This document shows positions 54,201-61,000 of a stretch of 64,000 bases of DNA, piece after piece. The number at the start of each line of letters is the position of its first letter. Within the stretch, counting starts at the first letter, position 1. The position numbers were made by a program, and so were the translations under genes. The notes under the pieces are model-generated. The model was not told the origin of the DNA. It saw only the letters and a list, made by a program, of their open reading frames with translations, and searched no databases. The stretch covers positions 620,001 through 684,000 of the forward strand of contig JBMNHO010000002.1 of assembly GCA_050950425.1 (NCBI GenBank), read 5' to 3'. The DNA is from RGIG529 sp050950425. Its GTDB lineage: Bacteria > Bacillota > Clostridia > Oscillospirales > Oscillospiraceae.

Positions 54201-54619
54201 CCGGCCGCTTCATACAACATCTCCGGCGTTGCCGCCCCGTTTTTCAGCTCGTCAATGGTGGAGAGCAGCTCTTTCAAAAACGCCGGTTTGAGGGAAGCGC
54301 CGGCATAGAGCGACAGCTTGGATTCAGAAAGCTTCTGCGCCCGCTGCATCGTTAAAATACGGCCGCCGTTGTCCAAAACGGAAACGGCAAGCCCCCCCGC
54401 CTGGGCGGACACCCGCCCCGCCAACCGAGTGAAGCTGAGAACCTCCGCAAACAGGCAGCTTTCATTCCCCAAAACAGAGCAAAGCATACGCTCCATTTGG
54501 TGGGAGTATTGCTCAGGCACGATCAAAAGGGCCTGCCGCCCCTCTTCTGCGTCACGCCCCATCTGCTCCAGCAGGCGGGGCAGCGTCTTTCTGCCCCGGC
54601 CCAACAACAATTGAAGCAT
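51272..54619 (-). CDS. addB: ATP-dependent helicase/deoxyribonuclease subunit AddB
   Basis: This 1115-residue protein has the degenerate helicase start LLLGRGRKTLPRLLEQMG, the RecB-type nuclease GFVDRVDGWEKDGVLYL with RVVDYKTGAKSFD, and cysteines for the 4Fe-4S cluster: one in HRSCHFAYFMQYG and three in CLFCPYASAC (C-x2-C-x5-C). All agree with the Bacillus enzyme. The ATG at 54619 follows AAGGAGGGAG. An upstream in-frame ATG would overlap that site. The order is addB then addA. Confidence 0.97.
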   Translation of the reverse strand: MLQLLLGRGRKTLPRLLEQMGRDAEEGRQALLIVPEQYSHQMERMLCSVLGNESCLFAEVLSFTRLAGRVSAQAGGLAVSVLDNGGRILTMQRAQKLSESKLSLYAGASLKPAFLKELLSTIDELKNGAATPEMLYEAAGRAEGAQRQRLEELALLYGAYDSLLGQGCCDPKDRLTRLSDQLETCPYGADKALYFYGFTDFTAQEQKVVKALFGQGARMTVALPCDSLEEKEDRFVFARQTGRFLQRMANRKGRDATVTLCETEQGDRAPALLFLEHTLFAEGTAPAPETLCQNGVCCMEAYTPFSEVEWAAEQILRLVEETGCRFRDIAVVARGFESYTGLVDVVFERYGIPVFLSQMTDILQKPILSLVVSALEVIQNGYEYEDVFRYLKTGLTHLSLSECDLMENYVLCWDIRGKRGYGKPWTGHPDGFGKEWTAEDEERLATLNELRERFAAPFRRLEQSGATTAKGQARALYAFLEEIQLPQRLERQSEALDRAGRREQGEEYRQLWKILCTGLEQCVDLLEDTEMTLEAFSGLFSLVLSQYDVGTIPVSLDRVTAGEAMRVGQQSVSYLFLLGATDEALPMAPDPPGVLKEEDRVFLEEVGLSLSPTEEYRLLREMATIDAVCAMPTEGLFLSYPKGDMGGGQCRPSFLIERVRRLLPKAVFQTEGEAKGARRIKAPRPALETAALHPRENETWLDQLGQLPEYQKAVEAVKRAAALGEGRLSPPMVRSLYGDKVSMSASRLDKHRSCHFAYFMQYGMRARERRAARFEAPEMGTLVHFVLERVLAERPGRGEASEEEQETLRAACRREMETYAETVLGGLADKTPRFRYLFRRLETMVFFIVKNVIEELEASDFTPISFELGFGEKGELPPLTMEVDGITLSVSGFVDRVDGWEKDGVLYLRVVDYKTGAKSFDLTEIWNGLGMQMLLYLFALEKEGERLYQKPVCPAGVLYLPARQVILSGVHGMTEEMRQSKVDAALRRKGLLLGSPQVLEAMEHCKETGARFLPVHVSRKTGAFSGDALVTAAEFSALSRHLDKVLREMAEELRDGAVAPNPWYRGPMKQACLFCPYASACQFDPACGGKRRYFKTQKPADFWGQVLNTPARPAE

Positions 54620-54650
54620 GGTCTCCCTCCTTTCTTGTTTCATTTGTCCA

Positions 54651-54685
54651 AAACGGCGGCGCCCAAAAGGCCGCCGCCGTTTTTA
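54651..54685. terminator. Terminator after the TPM-domain gene
   Basis: A CGGCGGCG/CGCCGCCG stem with an AAA flank and T5 lies between the TPM gene stop (54698) and the addB start. Confidence 0.65.
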
Positions 54686-54697
54686 ATCTTCCGCTGG

Positions 54698-55720
54698 CTA
54701 TCGCCTTCCGCCGCCGGAGCTGCCGCTGCGGCCGCCGCCACCGGAACCACCGGAACTGGAACGGCCGCCGCCGAAGCCGCCTGTGCGGCCGCCGCCTCGA
54801 CTGCTGCTGCGGGTATAATCGGTTCCCCGGGGCGGGCGTCCTCCTCCCCCCGAAAACGGGCCCGGGCCGGGGGGCGGCGGGCGGCGCCAGGTGCGTCCCC
54901 GCCAAAAGGATGTGTAAAACCCGCCCGGGCCATATGGACGGCTTCTCCTTCGCCCGGAAAACAAGGCCCAGACCAGGAAAATGACGCCGAACGCCAGAAC
55001 GCAGACAATGACGATGACCGCCACAAGGGCCCGGCCCACCAGCCGTCCGCCGAAAAGAAAAAGAGATTGCCAATGGCCTCCGATGGTGTCCCCGTCCCAT
55101 TGGCTGCTGGAAATCGTCACCCCATAATGGGTTTCATACCAGCCGGTCAGCGCGCCGAACAGCTCTTGCACCGCCGCGTCATACTGCCCCTCATCAAATG
55201 CGTCCCAAAAATAGGTGTCCAGATATTGGTTAATCCGGTCATCGGAAAAATCCTTTGTGATAGCGGCGCCCTGAAGCAGCCACCCTTTCCCCTCAAAGGG
55301 GGAAAAAAGCAGCAGCATCCCGTTGTTCTTTCCGCCGCTGCCGGCAAAATAGTCGTCAAATAAGGACTGGGCCAGCTGGTCTGCCGGCGCTCCATGGAGG
55401 GAAGCGACGGAGACGATGACGATTTCTCCCCCTGTCTTGCTCTTCAGCTCCCGGTTCACCGTCCGGATCATCTGCTCTGTTTCGGCGCTGAGCACCCCCG
55501 CTCCGTCTCTGACATCAGATGTGTCCGTGATCTCTTGGGACTCAGCGGGGGACACGGGCGCTTGGGTTGTTCCCCCCGGCGTCTGAACCGGCTGTACCGT
55601 CTGGGTGGTTGCCGGCGGCGGCGCGCCGCCGGACAGACGCACCCACGCAACACCGCAGGTCACCACCGCGGCGAGCACCAGCACCACAACAGCGAATGTA
55701 TGGCTTTTCAAAAATTTCAT
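54698..55720 (-). CDS. TPM-domain (YgcG/DUF477) membrane protein with Gly/Ser/Arg-rich tail
   Basis: This 340-residue protein has an N-terminal anchor helix (8-28), a Pro/Thr/Gln linker and an extracytoplasmic TPM domain (about 60-190; VRDGAGVLSAETEQMIRTVN, GGKNNGMLLLFSPFEGKGWL). A second membrane helix (about 232-255) leads to an RGG-like Gly/Ser/Arg/Pro tail. TPM domains occur in photosystem repair and envelope proteins and may act as phosphatases or binding modules. ATG 55720 follows GAGGT. It is the last gene after xpaC and telA. Confidence 0.88.
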   Translation of the reverse strand: MKFLKSHTFAVVVLVLAAVVTCGVAWVRLSGGAPPPATTQTVQPVQTPGGTTQAPVSPAESQEITDTSDVRDGAGVLSAETEQMIRTVNRELKSKTGGEIVIVSVASLHGAPADQLAQSLFDDYFAGSGGKNNGMLLLFSPFEGKGWLLQGAAITKDFSDDRINQYLDTYFWDAFDEGQYDAAVQELFGALTGWYETHYGVTISSSQWDGDTIGGHWQSLFLFGGRLVGRALVAVIVIVCVLAFGVIFLVWALFSGRRRSRPYGPGGFYTSFWRGRTWRRPPPPGPGPFSGGGGRPPRGTDYTRSSSRGGGRTGGFGGGRSSSGGSGGGGRSGSSGGGRR

Positions 55721-55765
55721 GACATTACCTCGACGTTCCCTCAATGAAGCATCCCTTCGAAAATA

Positions 55766-56968
55766 TCAGCCTTTCAGCTCCAGCAGCTTGTTTTTCAGCT
55801 CTCCCTCAATGCGGCGCAGCGCTGTTTCGGCCGCCTGCCGCTTCTCGGCGCCCTCTTTTTGAATCTGCATCACTTCATCCAGCGTGCCGATGAGCTGCTC
55901 GTTGGTATGCTGCAGCGTTTCGATGTCTACGATGCTCCGCTCTGCCTCCCGGGCTGTGTTGACCGTGCCGAGTTTCAGCGCCTCCGCGTTTTTCTTCAGC
56001 AGCTCGTTTGTCATATTGGTCACGGCGGATTGGGCCGCCGTCGCCTGGCGGGACTGCTCCAAACCGAGGGCCAGCACCATCTGGCTTTTCCACAGGGGGA
56101 TGGTGTTGACCAAGCTGGACTGGATTTTTTCAATCATCAGGCTGTCGTTGTTTTGCAGCAGGCGGGTTTGGGGCCCCATCTGGATCGAAATCATCCGGGT
56201 CAGCTCCAAATCGTGGATTTTCTTTTCAAATCGGTTGCACATGGCCATCAGGTCGTTATACGCCTGGGCGTCCTCCTGGGCGCCGGTCTGGGTTGCTTTT
56301 GCTTCCAGCTCTTTCAGCTCCCCTGTGCGAACGGCTTGCAGCTTTTTGCGACCCGCTAAAATATACATCGTCAGTTCTTTATAATACTTCAAGTTTAAAT
56401 CATACATTTGGTCAAACATCGCCACGTTTTTCATCAACGTGATCTGATGCTGCTCCAAAATATCCGCAATCTTGTCCACATTGGTTTCCGCCGTTGCGTA
56501 TTCCGCCTTCATGACGGCAATCTGGTTCTTCTTTTTCTGAAAGAAACTGAAAATACCCTTTTTTTCCTCTTGGTTCAGTCCCTTGATCTCCACCACAAGG
56601 CCGGAGAGCGCTTCGCCCACTTCCCCCAGATCCTTTGTTTTCACGTTGGCAAGGGCCTGCTCGGAAAAAGTGACAATGTTCTTCTGGGCCGCGGCGCCAT
56701 ATTGAAGCACCACATTGGTGTCCCGGAGGTCGATTTTTTCCGCGAACTCGTTCACCACTTGCTTTTCCGCTTCCGTCAGCATGGAATCGTCCATGGGTTC
56801 CGGCGGTTCCGTTTGCCGGGCTTTCTGATCTGCCACGGCCTTTTCTCCCATGGTGCCAAGGGCTGTTTCTTCGCTGCCCTTTGTCTCCCATTTGGAAAAT
56901 CCGGCGTCTCCAGGCTCTATGATATCAGGTGTCAAGGTCAGTTCCGGCATGGTTTCCTTTTCGTTCAT
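55766..56968 (-). CDS. telA: Toxic anion resistance protein, TelA family
   Basis: This 400-residue, largely helical cytoplasmic protein has the TelA core (about 65-395; KIDLRDTNVVLQYGAAAQKN, then long coiled coils through NMTNELLKKNAEALKLGT). TelA/YaaN proteins are linked to tellurite and other envelope stress by an unknown mechanism. AAGGA lies ten bases before the ATG. It lies 39 bases after xpaC and 45 before the TPM gene, so the three form an operon. Confidence 0.93.
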   Translation of the reverse strand: MNEKETMPELTLTPDIIEPGDAGFSKWETKGSEETALGTMGEKAVADQKARQTEPPEPMDDSMLTEAEKQVVNEFAEKIDLRDTNVVLQYGAAAQKNIVTFSEQALANVKTKDLGEVGEALSGLVVEIKGLNQEEKKGIFSFFQKKKNQIAVMKAEYATAETNVDKIADILEQHQITLMKNVAMFDQMYDLNLKYYKELTMYILAGRKKLQAVRTGELKELEAKATQTGAQEDAQAYNDLMAMCNRFEKKIHDLELTRMISIQMGPQTRLLQNNDSLMIEKIQSSLVNTIPLWKSQMVLALGLEQSRQATAAQSAVTNMTNELLKKNAEALKLGTVNTAREAERSIVDIETLQHTNEQLIGTLDEVMQIQKEGAEKRQAAETALRRIEGELKNKLLELKG

Positions 56969-57007
56969 CTCGACAGCTTCCTTTCCGCGTTTTGATCATT
57001 GTTTGGA

Positions 57008-57697
57008 TCATTTGGTTTCTTCCGGCTGAAGGGGCTGGTCGATCAGCCCCTCCCGGATCATCATATTTTCCAGCACCGTGATGTCCGTCGCAATGTCCAT
57101 GGCCTCCGCGCCAAAGAGCTCGTCCAGCTGACGCTGAAACGCGGAAACGATGGTGTCCATCATCGCTTCCACCTTTTCCATGGTGCTGTCAATGTTTTCG
57201 CCGCTGACGCCCTGGGCACCCATTCTGTCATATGCGTTGAGCAGCTTTAATGTCGTCGGCAGATAATAATTGAGAAACTTTTTGATCTGGGGCAGCTTTT
57301 CGGGATGGGCAATCACATGGTCAAAAATTTTTAACGCCACTTCCTCCAGTTCGTCAATTTGACGGCTGATGGTGGGGTCCTCAATGCTGTCGTTCAGACG
57401 CCGCATTTCTGAAATGGCCCGGTCGCCGTCCTCCATCAGCTTGTCGATGGCAGGGTTGCCCACAGAGCCGGGTGTCTTCGTCTCCTTCGCCGGCTCCTCT
57501 TCCGGCTTGGCCTCTTCCAGCTTTTTGTTTTTCCAAATTCCTTTGCCGGCCAGCAAAACAAGAGCGGACAAAGCGGCCGTCCGCAGCACAAAGGCCAGCA
57601 TGCTTTCCGTGGGCACCAGCAAAGACAGCGGCCAAACAAGCGCCGCCAAATACAGCGGAAGCACCGATCGTTTTACCCTTTGTTTGCTTGTTTCCAC
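57008..57697 (-). CDS. xpaC: XpaC family protein (5-bromo-4-chloroindolyl phosphate hydrolysis)
   Basis: This 229-residue protein has two close hydrophobic segments (about 12-28 and 32-50), a Lys/Glu linker and a helical XpaC domain (about 80-225; LNYYLPTTLKLLNAYDRMGA). XpaC is regularly paired with TelA, as in Bacillus yaaN/xpaC. Its enzymatic role is doubtful. It is the first gene of the xpaC-telA-TPM unit, served by a near-consensus promoter. Confidence 0.92.
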   Translation of the reverse strand: METSKQRVKRSVLPLYLAALVWPLSLLVPTESMLAFVLRTAALSALVLLAGKGIWKNKKLEEAKPEEEPAKETKTPGSVGNPAIDKLMEDGDRAISEMRRLNDSIEDPTISRQIDELEEVALKIFDHVIAHPEKLPQIKKFLNYYLPTTLKLLNAYDRMGAQGVSGENIDSTMEKVEAMMDTIVSAFQRQLDELFGAEAMDIATDITVLENMMIREGLIDQPLQPEETK

Positions 57698-57757
57698 TGC
57701 ATTTCACTCCATTCGTAAGATAATATCCTGTGTTATATTGTAATTGTATGTGATTCT

Positions 57758-57787
57758 ATTTTACTTCCCTTGGACATACCCTGTCAA
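57758..57787 (-). promoter_or_regulatory. Promoter of the xpaC-telA-TPM operon
   Basis: On the minus strand there is a perfect TTGACA (57782-57787), an 18-bp spacer and TAAAAT (57758-57763). Confidence 0.75.
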
Positions 57788-57874
57788 GCAGTATCGGGCG
57801 GCGGCTCCCGCCCTGCCTCTTTCCTTTTCCCCGGGCGGCGGGTTTGCGGCAGGCAAGAAAAACAGAAAAAGGTA

Positions 57875-57937
57875 TTGCAATCCGGCGTGGGACGTGATAT
57901 GATGAGTGGCGCATAATTGTGCTATTACCGTACAATT
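57875..57937 (+). promoter_or_regulatory. rpmE promoter and leader inverted repeat
   Basis: TTGCAA (57875-57880), a 17-bp spacer and TATGAT (57898-57903) form the promoter. AATTGT (57915-57920) and ACAATT (57932-57937) make an inverted repeat in the short leader, and its right arm touches the ribosome site TTGGAGGTG. Confidence 0.65.
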
Positions 57938-57952
57938 GGAGGTGAACATAGT

Positions 57953-58156
57953 ATGAAAAAAGCAATTCATCCAAAGTATGAACAGACCACCATTCGATGC
58001 GCCTGCGGTGAAGTGTTTGAAACCGGCTCCACCAAAAAAGACATTCGGGTTGAAGTTTGTTCCAAATGTCACCCTTTCTTCACTGGAAAGCAGAAGATGG
58101 TGGATACAGGCGGACGGGTTAGCCGCTTCAATAAAAAGTTTGGTTTGCAAAAGTAA
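57953..58156 (+). CDS. rpmE: 50S ribosomal protein L31 (bL31, zinc-binding type)
   Basis: This 67-residue protein begins MKKAIHPKYEQTTIRCACGE and keeps the Zn-ribbon cysteines in CACG and CSKCHPFFTG, so it is the C+ type and not the zinc-free paralogue. GGAGGTG lies nine bases before the ATG. It has its own promoter and is followed by a hairpin. Confidence 0.98.
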   Translation: MKKAIHPKYEQTTIRCACGEVFETGSTKKDIRVEVCSKCHPFFTGKQKMVDTGGRVSRFNKKFGLQK

Positions 58157-58161
58157 GACAC

Positions 58162-58196
58162 AACACCCCTGCGCCGTCTGGTGCGGGGGTGTTCTG
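58162..58196 (+). terminator. rpmE terminator
   Basis: AACACCCCTGCGCC pairs with GGTGCGGGGGTGTT around a four-base loop. The T-tract (CTGTTTA) is weak, so some read-through into the HAD gene is likely. Confidence 0.7.
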
Positions 58197-58242
58197 TTTA
58201 TCATCCCCCTTGCTTTTGTGGAACAAAGGAGGATTTCAGGGC

Positions 58243-58929
58243 ATGATAAAAGGCATCGCATTTGATATGGACGGATTGATGTTTGACACGGAGCAGCTGG
58301 GGCTGGACGTCTGGGCTCATCTGGGGTCCCGGCATGGATTTGAAATGCCCCGGGCCCTTTGGCTCTCTGTGTTCGGCCTTCGGTTTGACGAAATTCAGGA
58401 CATCATCAAAGCCCACTTTGGGCCAAGCTTCCCGTTTGCCCGGTACTGGGAGGAGCTAAAGCGGTACGTAGACGATTTTGTCGAAACGGGCGGCACGCCG
58501 AAAAAGCCGGGGCTTGTCCCGCTGCTCGAATATCTTCTGGCAAACGGATACCGGATCACCGTCGCCTCCTCCACGCCCCGTAGCCGGGTGGAGCATTACA
58601 TGAAGCATGCCGGCGTGCGGGCCTATTTCGGGGAAATCGTCTGTGGCGACATGGTCAAACAAGGCAAGCCCGCCCCGGATATTTATCTCCGGGCGGCCCA
58701 GGTGATGGGCCTTCCGCCGGAACAATGCATCGCCCTGGAGGATTCCCCCCGGGGGATCCGCTCCGCCTACGCGGCAGGGATGCACCCTGTGATGATTCCG
58801 GATCTTTTGCCGGCAGACCCGGAAACAGAAGCCCTTTTGTACGCCAAGCTATCCACGCTGTTTGATGTCATTCCTCTATTGGAGAAAACCCTCTGCCGGC
58901 AGACCGAAGAAAGCAGAATACGAAAGTAG
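58243..58929 (+). CDS. HAD family phosphatase (beta-phosphoglucomutase/YhcW-like)
   Basis: This 228-residue protein has HAD motif I FDMDGLMFDTE, a helical cap, motif II VASSTPRSRVEHY, the motif III lysine in KQGKPAPDIYL and motif IV LEDSPRGIRSAYAAGM. It hydrolyses a small phosphorylated metabolite, perhaps a sugar phosphate. ATG 58243 follows AAAGGAGG. hflX starts seven bases after the stop, so the two are co-transcribed. Confidence 0.92.
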   Translation: MIKGIAFDMDGLMFDTEQLGLDVWAHLGSRHGFEMPRALWLSVFGLRFDEIQDIIKAHFGPSFPFARYWEELKRYVDDFVETGGTPKKPGLVPLLEYLLANGYRITVASSTPRSRVEHYMKHAGVRAYFGEIVCGDMVKQGKPAPDIYLRAAQVMGLPPEQCIALEDSPRGIRSAYAAGMHPVMIPDLLPADPETEALLYAKLSTLFDVIPLLEKTLCRQTEESRIRK

Positions 58930-58935
58930 GGTATA

Positions 58936-60231
58936 ATGGAACAAAATTTCAAAGAAAAATATATCACGAAGGCCGTGCTTGCCGGCCTCGCTTCTCCCCG
59001 GCTGGACAAGGGGGAGAGCGCCGACGAGCAGAGCATGGCGGAGCTTGCCGCCCTTTTGGAAACCGCGGGGGGCGTCGCCGTGGGCGAGGTGCTGCAAAAC
59101 CGCCCCGTGCCCGATCCCCGCACGTTTGTGGGCGAAGGCAAGGTGTCTGAAATCCGTCAGCTGGTGGAAACCCAAGAGGCGGAGCTTGTTGTTTTTGACA
59201 ACGAGCTGTCCCCTTCTCAAATGCGGGTGCTGACAGAAGAGCTGGGCGTGCAGGTGCTGGATCGCAGCGGTCTGATCTTGGATATTTTTGCCCAGAGAGC
59301 CCGCACCCGGGAGGGACGGCTGCAGGTGGAGCTGGCCCAATATAAATATCTGCTGCCAAGGCTCACAGGCATGTGGGGCCACCTGGTGCGGCAAACCGCC
59401 TCCGGCGGGCGCAGCCCCATCGGCACCAGAGGCCCGGGAGAAACCCAGCTGGAAAGCGACCGGCGGCACATCCGCCGCAAAATTTCAAAGCTGGAGGAAG
59501 AGCTTTCCGAGGTGCGCCGGGTGCGGAGCACCCAGCGGGAGCGGCGGATCAAAAACGAGGTGCCCGTTGTGGCCATTGTGGGATATACCAACGCCGGCAA
59601 ATCCACCTTGCTAAATCAATTGACGGGGGCGGACATCCCGGCCGAAAACCGGCTGTTCGACACCTTGGATACCACCACCCGGACGCTGAAGGTCAACGAC
59701 TTTTTAGACGTGATGGTTTCCGACACCGTCGGGTTCATCCGCAAGCTGCCCCACCACTTGGTGGACGCTTTTAAAGCGACTTTGGAGGAGCTGACCTTTG
59801 CGGATCTTCTGCTCCACGTGATCGACGGCTCCAGCCCGGACTGGCAGGTGCAGGCCGCCACCGTGGAAAGGCTGATCCGGGAGCTGGGCGCGGAGCAGAC
59901 CCCCCGCATCGATGTGTTCAACAAGGCGGACCTGTACACCGACGACATCAAGCCCCACGGAGAGCGGATCGTCTCCGTCTCCGCCAAAACGGGAGCCGGC
60001 ATCCCTTTTCTGCTCTCCCAAATCAGCGCCGTGCTGGACCAAGGGGTGTCCCGGGTGACGCTGCGCCTGCCCTATGACAAGGGCGGCATTTTAGACGCGC
60101 TGTATCGGGAGGCAAAGGTAGAATCGGTGGAATATGCATCGGAAATCGTGGTGCAGGTCGTCTGCCCCCGGAAGATGCTGGGGCAGCTTGCCCCATACCT
60201 TTCCCCCGCGGAGACAAAGCCGGATGAATGA
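58936..60231 (+). CDS. hflX: Ribosome-associated GTPase HflX
   Basis: This 431-residue protein has the HflX-specific glycine-rich segment GTRGPGETQLESDRRHIRRK followed by a coiled coil, then the G domain with GYTNAGKSTLLNQL (G1), DTTTRTLK (G2), SDTVGFIRKLPHHLVDAFKA (G3) and FNKADL (G4). HflX splits stalled or stressed 70S ribosomes. It shares a transcript with the HAD gene upstream and overlaps the YigZ gene by eight bases. Confidence 0.97.
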   Translation: MEQNFKEKYITKAVLAGLASPRLDKGESADEQSMAELAALLETAGGVAVGEVLQNRPVPDPRTFVGEGKVSEIRQLVETQEAELVVFDNELSPSQMRVLTEELGVQVLDRSGLILDIFAQRARTREGRLQVELAQYKYLLPRLTGMWGHLVRQTASGGRSPIGTRGPGETQLESDRRHIRRKISKLEEELSEVRRVRSTQRERRIKNEVPVVAIVGYTNAGKSTLLNQLTGADIPAENRLFDTLDTTTRTLKVNDFLDVMVSDTVGFIRKLPHHLVDAFKATLEELTFADLLLHVIDGSSPDWQVQAATVERLIRELGAEQTPRIDVFNKADLYTDDIKPHGERIVSVSAKTGAGIPFLLSQISAVLDQGVSRVTLRLPYDKGGILDALYREAKVESVEYASEIVVQVVCPRKMLGQLAPYLSPAETKPDE

Positions 60232-60877
60232 GGAATATTACATTCCCGGGGGGGATGGTGTTTTTGCGTTTGTGGAAAAGCGTTCCCGCTTCATCGGCTA
60301 TTTATTCCACGTGACAACAGAGGAGCAGGCCCTTTCTAGAATCGGAGAAATCAAAGCCAAGCACCATGACGCCAAGCACAATGTCTATGCCTATCTCATC
60401 CGGGAAACGGGCGCCATGCGGTATTCCGATGACGGCGAGCCCCAAGGCACTGCCGGCATGCCGGTGTTGGAGGTGCTGCGTCGGGCGGGGCTGACGGATG
60501 TCTGCTGTGTGGTCACACGCTACTTCGGCGGCATTTTGCTGGGAACCGGCGGGCTGACCCGAGCCTACGCCAAAGCCGCCAAGGATGCGGTTGCCGAAAC
60601 CGGCATCCACGTGATGCGGCCCTTTCAGTCCCTTTCCCTCTCCTGCCCTTATGCCCTGTTTGAGCGAGTGAAGCAGGCACTGGCCGGGGCAGAGGGCATT
60701 TTGCAAGATGCCCAGTACGGCGCCGAGATCCAGCTTTCTCTCCTGTTGCCTTTGGCCAATTGGCGCTCTTTTGCGGAGCGGCTGGTGGATCTGTCCGGCG
60801 GGGGTATGCAGCCCGCCCCGGGGGACGTTGTCTATCGCGGTGTTCCCTTAGAACAGGCGGCTGAAACAGAGGAATGA
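60224..60877 (+). CDS. YigZ/IMPACT family protein
   Basis: This 217-residue protein has the N-terminal UPF0029 fold with KHHDAKHNVYAYLI, YSDDGEPQGTAGMPVLEVL and TRYFGGILLGTGGLTRAY, and the small C-terminal ferredoxin-like DUF1949 domain. Its biochemical role is unsettled, and eukaryotic IMPACT acts on translation control. ATG 60224 lies inside the end of hflX (ATGAATGA overlap), which implies translational coupling. Confidence 0.94.
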   Translation: MNEEYYIPGGDGVFAFVEKRSRFIGYLFHVTTEEQALSRIGEIKAKHHDAKHNVYAYLIRETGAMRYSDDGEPQGTAGMPVLEVLRRAGLTDVCCVVTRYFGGILLGTGGLTRAYAKAAKDAVAETGIHVMRPFQSLSLSCPYALFERVKQALAGAEGILQDAQYGAEIQLSLLLPLANWRSFAERLVDLSGGGMQPAPGDVVYRGVPLEQAAETEE

Positions 60878-60935
60878 AACGAGATGATCCCGATCGCAGC
60901 AATCCCCGGCATAGCCGGGAATTGGACTTGCAAAT

Positions 60936-60980
60936 AAACGGGGCGATGACCATGTGGTCATCGCCCCGTTTTTGTTCTTT
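60936..60980. terminator. Terminator after the hflX operon, shared with transketolase
   Basis: A 17-bp perfect stem (60936-60952 with 60955-60971, TG loop) has AAA and TTTTTG flanks and lies between convergent genes. Confidence 0.9.
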
Positions 60981-61000
60981 TTTGTTCTTTTTCGCTTATT

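Noticed and set aside
54698..54900. Gly/Ser/Arg-rich end of the TPM protein suspected to be a frameshift artefact
   Set aside because: Such RGG-like or Gly-rich tails are common in the YgcG/TPM family and the frame closes normally before a terminator.
57914..57937. Zur box at rpmE
   Set aside because: The encoded L31 keeps its zinc cysteines, whereas Zur usually controls the zinc-free paralogue. The repeat does not resemble a Zur site.
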